DNA from: Limimaricola sp964022235
Lineage (GTDB): Bacteria > Pseudomonadota > Alphaproteobacteria > Rhodobacterales > Rhodobacteraceae
Reading direction: 5' to 3'
Length of the DNA: 64,000 nucleotides
NCBI RefSeq assembly: GCF_964022235.1
Contig: NZ_CAXHZL010000001.1
Span: 62,001-126,000 of the forward strand
In this document: positions 25,342-33,638 of the stretch, piece by piece
Position numbering within the stretch: the first letter of the stretch is position 1
Layout: each line of letters begins with the position of its first letter
The notes under the pieces: generated by a model
What the model was told of the DNA's origin: nothing
The model's database searches: none
Seen by the model: the letters and a program-made list of their open reading frames with translations, nothing else
Program-made: the position numbers and the translations under genes

Positions 25342-26396
25342 GAATTGCCGTCCTTGAAATCGAGACCCATCTCGGAATAGCGCTCTTTCTCTTCGAGCCA
25401 GTTGGGCCGCACCTTCACCTGCAGGAACAGGTGCACCTTGCGCCCGAGGAACTCCGACAGCTCCTCGCGGGCGGCCTTGGAGACGGACTTCACCGTTTCG
25501 CCGGCCTTGCCCAGAACGATGCCCTTGTGGCCGTCTCGGGCCACATAGATGATCTGGTCGACGCGGGCCGAGCCGTCGTCGCGCTCCTGCCAGCTCTCGG
25601 TTTCGACGGTGAGCTCGTAGGGCAGCTCCTGATGAAGCCGGAGCGTCAGCTTCTCGCGCGTCATCTCGGCGGCGATCATCCGCAGCGGCAGATCGGCGAG
25701 CTGATCCTCGGGGTAAAGCCAAGGGCTCTGCGGCATCTGTTCGGCGAGCCATTCCTTGAGGTCGGCGCAGCCATGGCCACGCTCGGCCGAGATCATGAAG
25801 GTCTTCACGAAGGGATGCGCGGTGTTGAGGTCTTGGGTCAGCTGCAACAGCGCCTCGGACTTCACCTTGTCGATCTTGTTGATGGCGAGCGCGACCGGCG
25901 TGCGACCGACGCGGTCGGTCAGCGAACCCAGAATCGACTTCACGCCCTCGGTGATGCCGCGATGCGCCTCGATCAGGAGCACCACAACATCGGCGTCGGC
26001 CACCCCGCCCCAAGCGGCGGCAACCATGGCACGGTCGAGCCTGCGGCGCGGCCGGAACAGGCCCGGGGTGTCGACGAAGACGATCTGGGTGCGGTCCTCC
26101 ATCGCGACGCCGCGGATGCGGGCGCGGGTGGTCTGCACCTTGTGGGTGACGATCGAGACCTTAGCTCCGACCATGCGGTTCAAGAGCGTCGACTTGCCCG
26201 CGTTCGGCTCACCGATCAGCGCGACATAGCCCGCGTGGGTCGGCCCCTGCGCGCCGTCCTGATCGCCGCCGATGGGCGCGCCGGGCAGGCCGTCCTCGTG
26301 CAGCGCTTCGGCGTCACCCTGTTGCGTTTCCGGGGTCTCGCCCTGAGCGGCACCCGGGGTGTCGTCGCCTTTCGGCGTCTCGTCGTGCTCGCTCAT
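25338..26396 (-). CDS. era: GTPase Era
   Basis: 352-residue ribosome-assembly GTPase binding the 3' end of 16S rRNA. G1 GEPNAGKST is at 62-70, switch I region includes QTTRARIRGV, G3 DTPGL, G4 NKID, and the C-terminal KH domain has GHKGIVLGKAGETVKSV. The first 50 or so residues are an acidic, Glu/Asp/Gly-rich extension absent from short Era proteins but usual in this group. The ATG overlaps the rnc stop (ATGA), giving the classical lepB-rnc-era operon. Confidence 0.97.
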   Translation of the reverse strand: MSEHDETPKGDDTPGAAQGETPETQQGDAEALHEDGLPGAPIGGDQDGAQGPTHAGYVALIGEPNAGKSTLLNRMVGAKVSIVTHKVQTTRARIRGVAMEDRTQIVFVDTPGLFRPRRRLDRAMVAAAWGGVADADVVVLLIEAHRGITEGVKSILGSLTDRVGRTPVALAINKIDKVKSEALLQLTQDLNTAHPFVKTFMISAERGHGCADLKEWLAEQMPQSPWLYPEDQLADLPLRMIAAEMTREKLTLRLHQELPYELTVETESWQERDDGSARVDQIIYVARDGHKGIVLGKAGETVKSVSKAAREELSEFLGRKVHLFLQVKVRPNWLEEKERYSEMGLDFKDGNS

Positions 26397-27073
26397 TCGC
26401 TCACCTGTTTCAGTAGCGCGGCCGCAGCCGCCTGTTCCGCCTGCCGCTTGGATCCGGCCGTGGCGCTGTGCGACGCGCCCGAGGCCAGCGTCACTTCGAT
26501 CGTGAAGACCGGCGCGTGGTCGGGGCCCTCGCGGCCGGTTTCGGCATAGACGGGCGGCGGCTCGCCTCGCGCCTGCGCCCATTCCTGAAGCGCGGTCTTG
26601 GGGTCGCGCGCGTCGTCCTCGACGCGGTTGATCCGCTCGCCCCAGAGGCCCCGCACCACGGCCCGCGCCGCCTCGAAGCCCGCGTCGAGATAGACGGCGG
26701 CGATCACTGCCTCCATCGCGTCGGCGAGCAGCGCCTCCTTGCGGCGCCCGCCCGATTTCATCTCGGACCGGCCCAGCCGCAGCACGGCGCCGATCTCGAT
26801 CTCGCGGGCCACCTCGGCGCAGGTCTCGCGGCGCACCAGCGCATTGAAGCGCGGCGCGATCTGGCCCTCGGTGGCGCCGCGGTCCGCGTCGAGCAGCGCC
26901 TCGGCCATCACGAGGCCAAGCACCCGGTCGCCGAGGAATTCGAGCCGCTGGTTGTCATCGCGCATCGGCCCGGAGATCGAGCCATGGGTGACGGCGCGCG
27001 ACAATAGCTCGGGCCGCGAGAACTCGTGACCCAACCGTGCCGCGAAGGCGCGCAGTTCGGCCGAAAGCTTCAC
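26393..27073 (-). CDS. rnc: ribonuclease III
   Basis: 226-residue double-strand-specific endoribonuclease for rRNA and mRNA processing. The catalytic signature NQRLEFLGDRVLG is at about 43-55, the second acidic site in LLADAMEAVIAAVYLDAGF, and a C-terminal dsRNA-binding domain covers about 155-226 (DPKTALQEWAQARGEPPPVY and SKRQAEQAAAAALL). GTG start overlaps the lepB stop (GTGA) and the stop overlaps the era ATG, so all three are translationally coupled. Confidence 0.96.
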   Translation of the reverse strand: MKLSAELRAFAARLGHEFSRPELLSRAVTHGSISGPMRDDNQRLEFLGDRVLGLVMAEALLDADRGATEGQIAPRFNALVRRETCAEVAREIEIGAVLRLGRSEMKSGGRRKEALLADAMEAVIAAVYLDAGFEAARAVVRGLWGERINRVEDDARDPKTALQEWAQARGEPPPVYAETGREGPDHAPVFTIEVTLASGASHSATAGSKRQAEQAAAAALLKQVSE

Positions 27074-27921
27074 TCGACCGCCTTGAAGAAGCGGTCCGAC
27101 CGCCATGTCCAGAAGGCCAGCATCGAGCGGCCCGCCGAGGAGAACATGATCCGGTCGGCCCGGCCCACGAGATCCTCGAAGGGCACGAAGCCCACGCCGC
27201 GCGCGTTCTGCGGCACCCGGCTGTCGGTCGAATTGTCGCGGTTGTCGCCCATGAAGAACAGATGCCCCTCGGGAACGGTGTAGACACCGGTATTGTCGGA
27301 CGACTGGTTGCCGATGTCGAGGATGTCGTGGCTCACCCCATTGGGCAGCGTCTCGGTGTAGCGGGTCTTTTCGCAAATCGCCCCCATGCCGACCGCCCCG
27401 TTGCGGCAGCGCGGCAGGAGGCCCTGCGGCCCCTGACGCTCCATCACTTCGGTGAAGGTGCCCGCGGGCTCCTGTCCGACCGCTTCGTCATTGATGAAGA
27501 GCCGCCCCTCGCGCACCTGCAGCCGGTCGCCCGGCAGGCCGATGGCCCGCTTGATGAAATCCTCGCCGGTCACGGGATGGCGGAACACCACAACGTCGCC
27601 GCGCGTGGGATACTCGCCCCAGAGCCGGTCGTTGTCGCCCTTGGCCCAGCCGCAAACGTCCTCGGCCGAGATGTCGACACCCAAAGAGGCCAGCCGCACC
27701 GAGGGGCAGGAGGCGTAGGAGTAGCCGTAAGCCATCTTGTTGACGAAGAGGAAGTCGCCGATCAGCAGCGTGTCCTTCATCGAGCCCGAGGGAATCCAGA
27801 AGGGCTGGAAGAACAGCGTGCGAAAGATGCCCGCGATCAGCAGCGCCCAGAACACCGTCTTGACGGTTTCCCAGACGCTGTGGACGAAGCCCTGCTTCTC
27901 TGTTTCGGATCTGCTGGCCAT
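27070..27921 (-). CDS. lepB: signal peptidase I
   Basis: 283-residue inner-membrane serine endopeptidase that removes signal peptides. It has an N-terminal membrane helix (about 18-38), nucleophile Ser47 in PSGSMKDTL, general-base Lys124 in DFIKRAIGLPGD, and FFMGDNRDNSTDSR near the C-terminus. An internal segment with cysteines (SYASCPSVR, AEDVCGWAKGD) is typical of alphaproteobacterial LepB. It lies about 160 bases after acpS; that gap shows no gene. Confidence 0.97.
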   Translation of the reverse strand: MASRSETEKQGFVHSVWETVKTVFWALLIAGIFRTLFFQPFWIPSGSMKDTLLIGDFLFVNKMAYGYSYASCPSVRLASLGVDISAEDVCGWAKGDNDRLWGEYPTRGDVVVFRHPVTGEDFIKRAIGLPGDRLQVREGRLFINDEAVGQEPAGTFTEVMERQGPQGLLPRCRNGAVGMGAICEKTRYTETLPNGVSHDILDIGNQSSDNTGVYTVPEGHLFFMGDNRDNSTDSRVPQNARGVGFVPFEDLVGRADRIMFSSAGRSMLAFWTWRSDRFFKAVE

Positions 27922-28080
27922 GCGGAGGGTCCCTTGGGGTTTCGGGGCTACATGCGGGGGGCGGGGGAATTAGTCAAGGAATCCGCCAAGCGCGCGGTCT
28001 ATCCCGCTCGAAAGCGCAGCGCCAGCCCCTGTGCCGCCAGCGCTTTGCCAACGCCGAAGGCCGCTTCGTGACCGCCCGGC

Positions 28081-28488
28081 TCAGTGCCCGGCGAGTGGCC
28101 GTGCCTCGATCACCACGAAGGCCTGCGCCCAAGGGTGGTCGTCGGTCAGCGTGACGTGGATGATCGCTTCATGGCCCACGGGGGTCATCGCGTCGAGCCG
28201 TTCCCGGGCCCAGCCTGTCACCTCCATCACCGGCTGGCCGGTGCGAAGGTTCGACACCGCCATGTCCTTCCAAGCAATGCCCATGCGCAGACCGGTGCCG
28301 AGCGCCTTGGAACAGGCTTCCTTGGCGGCCCAGCGCTTGGCATAGGTGCCCGCCACGTCGCGGCGTCGTTCGGCCTTGGCCTGCTCTACATCAGTGAAGA
28401 CGCGGTTGCGGAACCTGTCGCCGTGGCGCTCCAGCACGCCGGCGATACGGTCGATGTTTGCGAGGTCGGTGCCGATGCCCAGGATCAT
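28081..28488 (-). CDS. acpS: holo-[acyl-carrier-protein] synthase
   Basis: 135-residue 4'-phosphopantetheinyl transferase activating ACP. It shows MILGIGTDLANIDRI with the Mg-binding Asp and the KRWAAKEACSKALGTG signature. The start at 28488 is the only ATG matching the family N-terminus. In related genomes acpS follows pdxJ immediately. Here two accessory genes and at least two intrinsic terminators intervene, so acpS probably has its own promoter in the short gap downstream of the 28542-28570 terminator. Confidence 0.96.
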   Translation of the reverse strand: MILGIGTDLANIDRIAGVLERHGDRFRNRVFTDVEQAKAERRRDVAGTYAKRWAAKEACSKALGTGLRMGIAWKDMAVSNLRTGQPVMEVTGWARERLDAMTPVGHEAIIHVTLTDDHPWAQAFVVIEARPLAGH

Positions 28489-28541
28489 GCCGATACCGGT
28501 AGCCTTTGCGTTGGGATGGCGCAACCTGCCGGACTGCCATG

Positions 28542-28570
28542 AAAAAGCGCCGCCCCCGAAGGGACGGCGC
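28542..28570 (-). terminator. rho-independent terminator after the DUF2383 gene
   Basis: On the minus strand a GC-rich stem (28547-28570, GCGCCG...CGGCGC with CCC/GGG inner pairs around a TTC loop) is followed directly by TTTTTC (28546-28541). It lies about 25 bases past the stop of the DUF2383 gene and just before acpS. Confidence 0.88.
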
Positions 28571-28595
28571 GATTGGAACCGAAAAGGTCGAAGGA

Positions 28596-29036
28596 TCAGG
28601 CGGCGTGACGGCTCTTCTCGGACCGTGCCTCGGTGATTGCCTTGTGCACGTCGGCGCGCTGGCTCGACAGGAAGCTCCACTCGGGCTTGCCAGCCGTGGC
28701 GGCGATGGCCTCGTCGTAAAGCTTCAGGAGCTGCTCTTCGCCGGTGATGATCTCGTCATAGACCGCCTCGTCGTTGCCGGTCAGCGCATCCTTTAGCGAC
28801 AGCCAGCCCCGGTGGGCGGCGGCGGCGGCGGAGCCGCTTTCGCTCACGTCGACGCCTTCGGCTCCAAGCTGGCGGTGAATCACCGAATGGAACTGCTCGC
28901 GCTCGGCGATGCGGCGGTCAAAGAAGCCGACAAAGCCGCGTTCATCCTGCACTTCGTCCCGCGACCGCTTGTAGCCGTCACGGCTGTCGATGACGCGGGT
29001 GTGGAGCTTTTTAAGCGTGTCGATATGGTCGGTCAT
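28596..29036 (-). CDS. PA2169/DUF2383 family four-helix-bundle protein
   Basis: 146-residue ferritin-like helical protein of the DUF2383 (PA2169) family: MTDHIDTLKKLHTRVIDSRDGYKRS, FFDRRIAEREQFHSVIHRQL and a late GEEQLLKLYDEAI. The function is unknown; such proteins are often stress-induced. The start at 29036 has GGAGAGA nine bases upstream. It has its own terminator downstream and a near-consensus EcfG-type promoter upstream, so it is an independent unit placed between pdxJ and acpS in an otherwise housekeeping operon. Confidence 0.9.
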   Translation of the reverse strand: MTDHIDTLKKLHTRVIDSRDGYKRSRDEVQDERGFVGFFDRRIAEREQFHSVIHRQLGAEGVDVSESGSAAAAAHRGWLSLKDALTGNDEAVYDEIITGEEQLLKLYDEAIAATAGKPEWSFLSSQRADVHKAITEARSEKSRHAA

Positions 29037-29085
29037 ATGTCTCTCCGAAATGGTGGGTGCCCCCTCGGGGGCCGCTTGCAGATAC

Positions 29086-29110
29086 AACGCACGAGGCCAC
29101 GGATCGGTCC
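29086..29110 (-). promoter_or_regulatory. near-consensus EcfG-type promoter for the DUF2383 gene
   Basis: On the minus strand GGACC (29110-29106), 16 bases, CGTT (29089-29086). The alphaproteobacterial general-stress sigma EcfG consensus is GGAAC-N16/17-CGTT, so there is one mismatch in the -35. The expected start site leaves a leader of roughly 45 bases. Confidence 0.5.
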
Positions 29111-29145
29111 GTGATTCGGGCGATATTCTGACCTGATCCCCAATG

Positions 29146-29173
29146 AAAAAAGGCGCCCGGGAGACCGGACGCC
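29146..29173 (-). terminator. rho-independent terminator after the chaplin-like gene
   Basis: On the minus strand GGCGTCCGG (29173-29165), loop TCTC, CCGGGCGCC (29160-29152), then six T (29151-29146). It is 25 bases past the stop codon at 29199. Confidence 0.9.
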
Positions 29174-29198
29174 TTACGAAGCAAAGCTTCGGGGCGGA

Positions 29199-29771
29199 TC
29201 AGTTGGTGACGGTATCGGTCACGGTGTCCGTCGCCGTGTCGGCCGCATCGGTGGCGGTGTCGACCGTGTCGGTTGCGTCAGCCGGGGCATCCGTGGTCTC
29301 GGTGATACCCGAGGTGTCGATGCCATTCTCGGCAGCCTGCTCCTGGGTGATGTCGCAAGCACTCTCGTCGCTGCCCTTGAACTGCTTGGCGAGCACGTTG
29401 GCGTCGACATCACAGACGTTGGCGGCGACGCCGATCGGGGCCTGCACCGTGTTGCCGTCGAGCGAGAGGTTCACGAGCCCCTCCTGCTTGCCGTTGTTGC
29501 CTTGGGCATTGTTGGTGCCGTTCGACTTGATGCCGTTCTGGGCCGCGGTCTTCTGGTCGATCTCGCAAGCGGTCTCGTCGGTGCCGGCAAACTGGCTCGA
29601 CAGCACGTTCACGTCGAGGTCGCAGACGTTGGCTGCGACATCGACGGGCACCTGCACGGTGTTGTCGTCGACCGAAACATTGACGAGGCCTTCTTGGCCC
29701 TGGGCGAATGCGCCCGAAGCGGCCACGGTGAGAGCGGCAGCGGCGACGAGGCTCTTGGACTTCATGAACAT
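29199..29771 (-). CDS. secreted protein with two chaplin-like repeats
   Basis: 190 residues: signal peptide (cleavage near AFA/Q at 23-24), then two copies of a roughly 56-residue module at about 26-81 and 96-151, offset by 70. Each begins QEGLVN, then NTVQ-P---VAANVCD-D-NVL, and has two cysteines (50/69 and 120/139). The NTVQVPV...NVC..NVL pattern resembles the chaplin domain of Streptomyces surface amyloids, suggesting a surface-active or self-assembling protein; this is resemblance by eye. The C-terminal 33 residues are a Thr/Ala/Asp repeat tail. GGAAAGGAA precedes the ATG. It has its own terminator and a perfect EcfG-type promoter, independent of pdxJ upstream. Confidence 0.85.
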   Translation of the reverse strand: MFMKSKSLVAAAALTVAASGAFAQGQEGLVNVSVDDNTVQVPVDVAANVCDLDVNVLSSQFAGTDETACEIDQKTAAQNGIKSNGTNNAQGNNGKQEGLVNLSLDGNTVQAPIGVAANVCDVDANVLAKQFKGSDESACDITQEQAAENGIDTSGITETTDAPADATDTVDTATDAADTATDTVTDTVTN

Positions 29772-29843
29772 GTGCGTTCCTTTCCTCCAGTGTCATGACC
29801 GCCGGGGCAGGGGGGAGTGGTGCCCGGCGGTCTCGGAGGGCAG

Positions 29844-29868
29844 AACGGCGGAGACGGGATCGTGTTCC
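29844..29868 (-). promoter_or_regulatory. consensus EcfG-type promoter for the chaplin-like gene
   Basis: On the minus strand GGAAC (29868-29864), exactly 16 bases, CGTT (29847-29844): a perfect match to the general-stress sigma consensus. It is about 70 bases upstream of the ATG at 29771. It lies in the pdxJ-to-chaplin gap (29772-30001), in which I see no gene. Confidence 0.65.
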
Positions 29869-30001
29869 TGTGCCGTATCGAGGTCGTCGCAATGGCCTGA
29901 GATGTTGAGCAAGAAGGCGCTGCCGCATCGGCAAACTCTCGCGAAATCAGGTGTTTCTGCCCCGCGCGGGCAAATCGTGATCGCCCCTTGCGGGAACCGG
30001 A

Positions 30002-30751
30002 TCAGCGCATCACCCGTCGTGCAGCCTCCATTCGGCGGCGCATCTCGGCAATGGCAGGAGACAGGCCGCGAAAGATCGCCTCGCCAATCAGGAAGTGCCC
30101 GATGTTGAGTTCGCGGATCTCCGGCAGCCCGGCGATCGGGCCGACCGTGTCGTAGGTGAGCCCGTGCCCGGCGTGCACCTCGAGCCCGAGCGCATGGGCG
30201 TGGGTCGCCATTTCGGTGATCCGGGCAAGTTCGGCGTCGCGCGCCGTGATGTCGCCAGCGGCATGGGCGTCGCAATAGGCCCCGGTGTGCAGTTCCACCA
30301 CCTGCGCGCCGATGCGGGCGGCGGCGTCGATCTGGGGGCGGTCGGCGGCGATGAAGATCGACACCCGGCAGCCCGCTTCGCGCAAGGGCGCTATGAACCG
30401 CGCCAATCGGTTATCGTCGCGTGCCACCTCGAGCCCGCCTTCGGTGGTGCGCTCCTCGCGCTTTTCGGGGACGATGCAGACGGCGTGCGGCTTGTGGCGC
30501 AGCGCGATGGCCTGCATTTCCTCGGTTGCCGCCATCTCGAAGTTGAGCGGCAGCGTGAGTGCTGCCATCAGCGCTTCGATATCGGCGTCCGAGATGTGGC
30601 GGCGGTCTTCGCGCAGATGCGCGGTGATGCCATCGGCGCCTGCCTCTTCGGCCAGCTTGGCGGCCCGGACGGGCGATGGGGTGTCGCCGCCACGGGCGTT
30701 GCGCACTGTGGCCACGTGGTCGATGTTCACGCCGAGTCTGAGGTCCGTCAT
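30002..30751 (-). CDS. pdxJ: pyridoxine 5'-phosphate synthase
   Basis: 249-residue TIM-barrel enzyme condensing deoxyxylulose 5-phosphate with 3-amino-2-oxopropyl phosphate to pyridoxine phosphate. Conserved segments: LGVNIDHVATVRNARGG at the start, GADGITAHLREDRRHI, VPEKREERTTEGGL, VELHTGAYC and VHAGHGLTYDTV, with ELNIGHFLIGEA near the end. Member of the rpoZ-rsh-DUF2062-pdxJ run; normally acpS follows immediately, here after two inserted genes. Confidence 0.97.
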   Translation of the reverse strand: MTDLRLGVNIDHVATVRNARGGDTPSPVRAAKLAEEAGADGITAHLREDRRHISDADIEALMAALTLPLNFEMAATEEMQAIALRHKPHAVCIVPEKREERTTEGGLEVARDDNRLARFIAPLREAGCRVSIFIAADRPQIDAAARIGAQVVELHTGAYCDAHAAGDITARDAELARITEMATHAHALGLEVHAGHGLTYDTVGPIAGLPEIRELNIGHFLIGEAIFRGLSPAIAEMRRRMEAARRVMR

Positions 30752-30777
30752 GGGCAGGTCTCCTTTGGAGGCGAAGA

Positions 30778-31434
30778 CTAGCCCGGTCCCGTGCCGTCGT
30801 CAGCCGGTGGAGGGGTGTTTTTTCCCAAGGCCTGCAATTTGGTGCGCAGCTTCTTGCGGCGGCGGTTCTGGTAGGCGGTGACCACTGGCACGAAGAGCCA
30901 GTAGCAGGCCAGCGCCGAGATCAGCCCCGGCAACAGACCACCCACGAGATAGGGCAGGAACACCTCGTGATAGAACAGCCCCAACCCACGCCAATCGGCG
31001 CGGTCGGGGCCGAACAGCGCACCGAAGTTGTGCCACAGGTCGCGCCCGGCGGCCGCGAACTTGCCCATGAGCGAGGTTTCGATCTCGCGCCCCGGTGGCC
31101 GCCCGAGGATGAAGTGCCCGGTCTGCAGTGCCACCACGCCGATCGGCACATAGGTGAGCGGATTGCCGAAGAAGGTGCCCAGAAGGGCCGCGAGCAGATT
31201 GCCGCGCCCGATCTTGGCAAAGATCAAGGCGATGATGAAATGCAGCCCGTAGAATGGCGTCCAGCTTGCCAGCACACCGGCAAAGATGCCGCGCCCGATC
31301 TTTTCGGGCGTGTCCGGCAGGCGCTGGAGCCGGTGCTTGACGTAGCCGAACGCCCGACGCCAGCCGCCGCGTGGATAGAGCGTCTCGGCCACCGCGCGGC
31401 CTACCGATCGCCTGTCGCGCCGCTTGAAGACCAC
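30778..31434 (-). CDS. DUF2062 family membrane protein
   Basis: 218-residue inner-membrane protein of unknown function. Family signatures are PDTPEKIGRGIFAGVLASWTPFYGLHF and LLGTFFGNPLTYVPIG, with about three hydrophobic helices (about 60-90, 95-115 and 170-190) and a basic C-terminal tail (NRRRKKLRTK). I choose the GTG at 31434, twelve bases past the relA/spoT stop; no ATG is available near the family N-terminus. DUF2062 genes conservedly lie between rsh and pdxJ in Rhodobacteraceae. Confidence 0.88.
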   Translation of the reverse strand: MVFKRRDRRSVGRAVAETLYPRGGWRRAFGYVKHRLQRLPDTPEKIGRGIFAGVLASWTPFYGLHFIIALIFAKIGRGNLLAALLGTFFGNPLTYVPIGVVALQTGHFILGRPPGREIETSLMGKFAAAGRDLWHNFGALFGPDRADWRGLGLFYHEVFLPYLVGGLLPGLISALACYWLFVPVVTAYQNRRRKKLRTKLQALGKNTPPPADDGTGPG

Positions 31435-31445
31435 CGCGCCCCCGA

Positions 31446-33602
31446 TCAGGCCCCGGCCGTCACCGTCGGCGTCGCGGGGGCGACGGCGCGGCTCGGGTCG
31501 CGGTGGCGTTCGATCGAGGAGACGTGGCTCTCGGCCTCGAGCGCGGTCATCACCCGGTGCAGATGCTCGGCATCGCGCAGGTCCACGTCGACGAGGATGC
31601 GGTAGAAGTCGGGCTTGCGATCGAGAAAGGTCATGTCGGAGATGTTGGCCGACTGCTCGCCGATCAATGTGCAAAGCCGCCCCAGCACGCCTGCGTCGTT
31701 GGTCACGGTGAGATCGAGGCTCACGGTGTTGACGGCGGCATGGGTGCCCTCCTGCCAGCGCAGATCGACCCAGCGTTCGGGCTGTTCCTCGTAATGGGCC
31801 AGCGCCGGGCAATCGATCGTGTGGATCACCACACCCTGACCCCGAAAGGCGATGCCGACGATCCGCTCGCCGGGGACCGGCTGGCAGCAGGGCGCGCGGC
31901 GAAAGCTCTGCCCCGCGGCAAGGCCGGCCACGGCGCGTTCCTTGGAGATCTCATGCGCGTCGCCGCGCGCGGCCAGTTCGGGGTAGAGCGCCTGCACCAC
32001 TTCGCGGGTGGTGAGATCGGCCGATCCGAGGCGCGCAAGTAGCTCGGTCGCACTCTCCAATCCCAGCGTCTTGGCAGCCGTGCGCAGCGCCTTGTCGGTG
32101 GAGCGGCGGCCGACGTTCTCGAAGGCCACGCGCACCAGCTCGGAGCCGAGCTTCACGAAGCGCTCGCGGTCTTCTTCGCGCAAGGAACGGCGGATCGTGG
32201 CCTTGGCGCGGCCCGTGACGGCGATCTCGATCCAGCTGGCCTGCGGGCGCTGCCCGTCGGCGGTGATGATCTCGACCGACTGGCCGTTCTTGAGCCGGGT
32301 CCAGAGCGGCACCCGCAGCCCGTCGACCTTGGCGCCGACGCAGGCCGAGCCGATCCGGGTGTGGATCGCGAAGGCGAAGTCGATTGGCGTAGCGCCACGC
32401 GGCAGCTTGATCACTTCGCCCTTGGGCGTGAAGCAGAACACTTGGTCCTGGTACATCTCGAGCTTCACGGCCTCGAGGAAATCCTCGTCGTCATGCCCCG
32501 TTTCAAGCCGCTCGGTCAGCTGCGCGATCCAGCGCGCCGGATCGACGGCAAAGCGGTTCTCGACCCGCAGGCCGTCGCGGTAGGACCAGTGCGCCGCGAC
32601 CCCGGTCTCGGCGACCTCGTGCATCTCGCGGGTGCGGATCTGCACCTCGACGCGCTTGCCGTCGCGCCCCGAGACAGTGGTGTGAATGCTTCGATACCCG
32701 TTGGACTTGGGCTGGCTGATGTAATCCTTGAACCGGCCCGGTACGGCGCGCCAGCGCTGATGGATCACACCGAGCACGCGGTAGGCGTCGGCCTCGTTGT
32801 CGGTGACGACGCGAAACCCGTAGATGTCCGACAGCCGCGAGAAGCCCTGATCCTTCTCCTGCATCTTGCGCCAGATCGAGTAGGGCTTCTTGGCGCGACC
32901 GAACAGCTCGGCGGTGATTCCGGCACGATCAAGTTCGAGCCGCATATCGGAGGTGATCCTCTCGACGACGTCGCCCGCCTCCTTCTGGAGCATGATGAAG
33001 CGGCGGATGATCGAGTTGCGGGCCTCGGGGTTGAGCACCTGAAACGACAGGTCCTCGAGCTCCTCGCGCATCCACTGCATACCCATGCGGCCCGCGAGCG
33101 GCGCATAGATCTCCATCGTCTCGCGCGCCTTCTGGGCCTGCTTTTCGGGCCGCATCGAGCGGATCGTGCGCATGTTGTGGAGCCGGTCGGCCAGCTTCAC
33201 CAACGTCACCCGCAAATCGCGCGAGGTCGCCATGAACAGCTTGCGAAAGTTCTCGGCCTGCTTGGTGCGGGTCGAAGAGAGCTGCAGGTTGGTGAGCTTG
33301 GTCACCCCGTCGACCAGTTCGGCGATCTCGCGACCAAAGCGCTTGGAGACCACCGCGAAGGAGGCGCGGGTGTCCTCGATCGTGTCATGCAGAAGGGCGG
33401 TGACGATCGTCGCGTCATCCATCTGCTGCTTGGCGAGGATGACCGCCACGGCAACGGGATGCATGAAGTAGGGCTCGCCCGACTTGCGGAACTGCCCCTC
33501 GTGCATCTCTTCGCCGAAAGCATAGGCGTCGCGGATCAGCGCGTCGCGGGTGGCCGGGTTGTAGCTGCGGACCAGAGCGATCAGCTCGTCTGCGGATGTC
33601 AT
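31446..33602 (-). CDS. rsh: bifunctional (p)ppGpp synthetase/hydrolase (RelA/SpoT homologue)
   Basis: 718 residues controlling the stringent response. N-terminal HD hydrolase domain with FMHPVAVAV and His72-Asp73 in LLHDTIEDT appears intact. The synthetase domain (about 235-350) has YGFRVVTDNEADAYRVLG and SQPKSNGYRSIHTTV. A TGS domain (CFTPKGEVIKLPRGATPIDFAFAIHT) and a C-terminal ACT domain (TNDAGVLGRLCTLIGEQSANI) follow. Both activities are therefore expected, as for the single Rsh of alphaproteobacteria. It lies 36 bases after rpoZ, the usual spoT/rpoZ arrangement. Confidence 0.97.
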   Translation of the reverse strand: MTSADELIALVRSYNPATRDALIRDAYAFGEEMHEGQFRKSGEPYFMHPVAVAVILAKQQMDDATIVTALLHDTIEDTRASFAVVSKRFGREIAELVDGVTKLTNLQLSSTRTKQAENFRKLFMATSRDLRVTLVKLADRLHNMRTIRSMRPEKQAQKARETMEIYAPLAGRMGMQWMREELEDLSFQVLNPEARNSIIRRFIMLQKEAGDVVERITSDMRLELDRAGITAELFGRAKKPYSIWRKMQEKDQGFSRLSDIYGFRVVTDNEADAYRVLGVIHQRWRAVPGRFKDYISQPKSNGYRSIHTTVSGRDGKRVEVQIRTREMHEVAETGVAAHWSYRDGLRVENRFAVDPARWIAQLTERLETGHDDEDFLEAVKLEMYQDQVFCFTPKGEVIKLPRGATPIDFAFAIHTRIGSACVGAKVDGLRVPLWTRLKNGQSVEIITADGQRPQASWIEIAVTGRAKATIRRSLREEDRERFVKLGSELVRVAFENVGRRSTDKALRTAAKTLGLESATELLARLGSADLTTREVVQALYPELAARGDAHEISKERAVAGLAAGQSFRRAPCCQPVPGERIVGIAFRGQGVVIHTIDCPALAHYEEQPERWVDLRWQEGTHAAVNTVSLDLTVTNDAGVLGRLCTLIGEQSANISDMTFLDRKPDFYRILVDVDLRDAEHLHRVMTALEAESHVSSIERHRDPSRAVAPATPTVTAGA

Positions 33603-33638
33603 CTGGGTCGTCCTACCCCCGGCCTTGGCGGGCTGCGA

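Noticed and set aside
27922..28080. A gene between acpS and lepB
   Set aside because: A short frame reading GGHEAAFGVGKAL ends here, but it has no ATG, GTG or TTG start before an in-frame stop.
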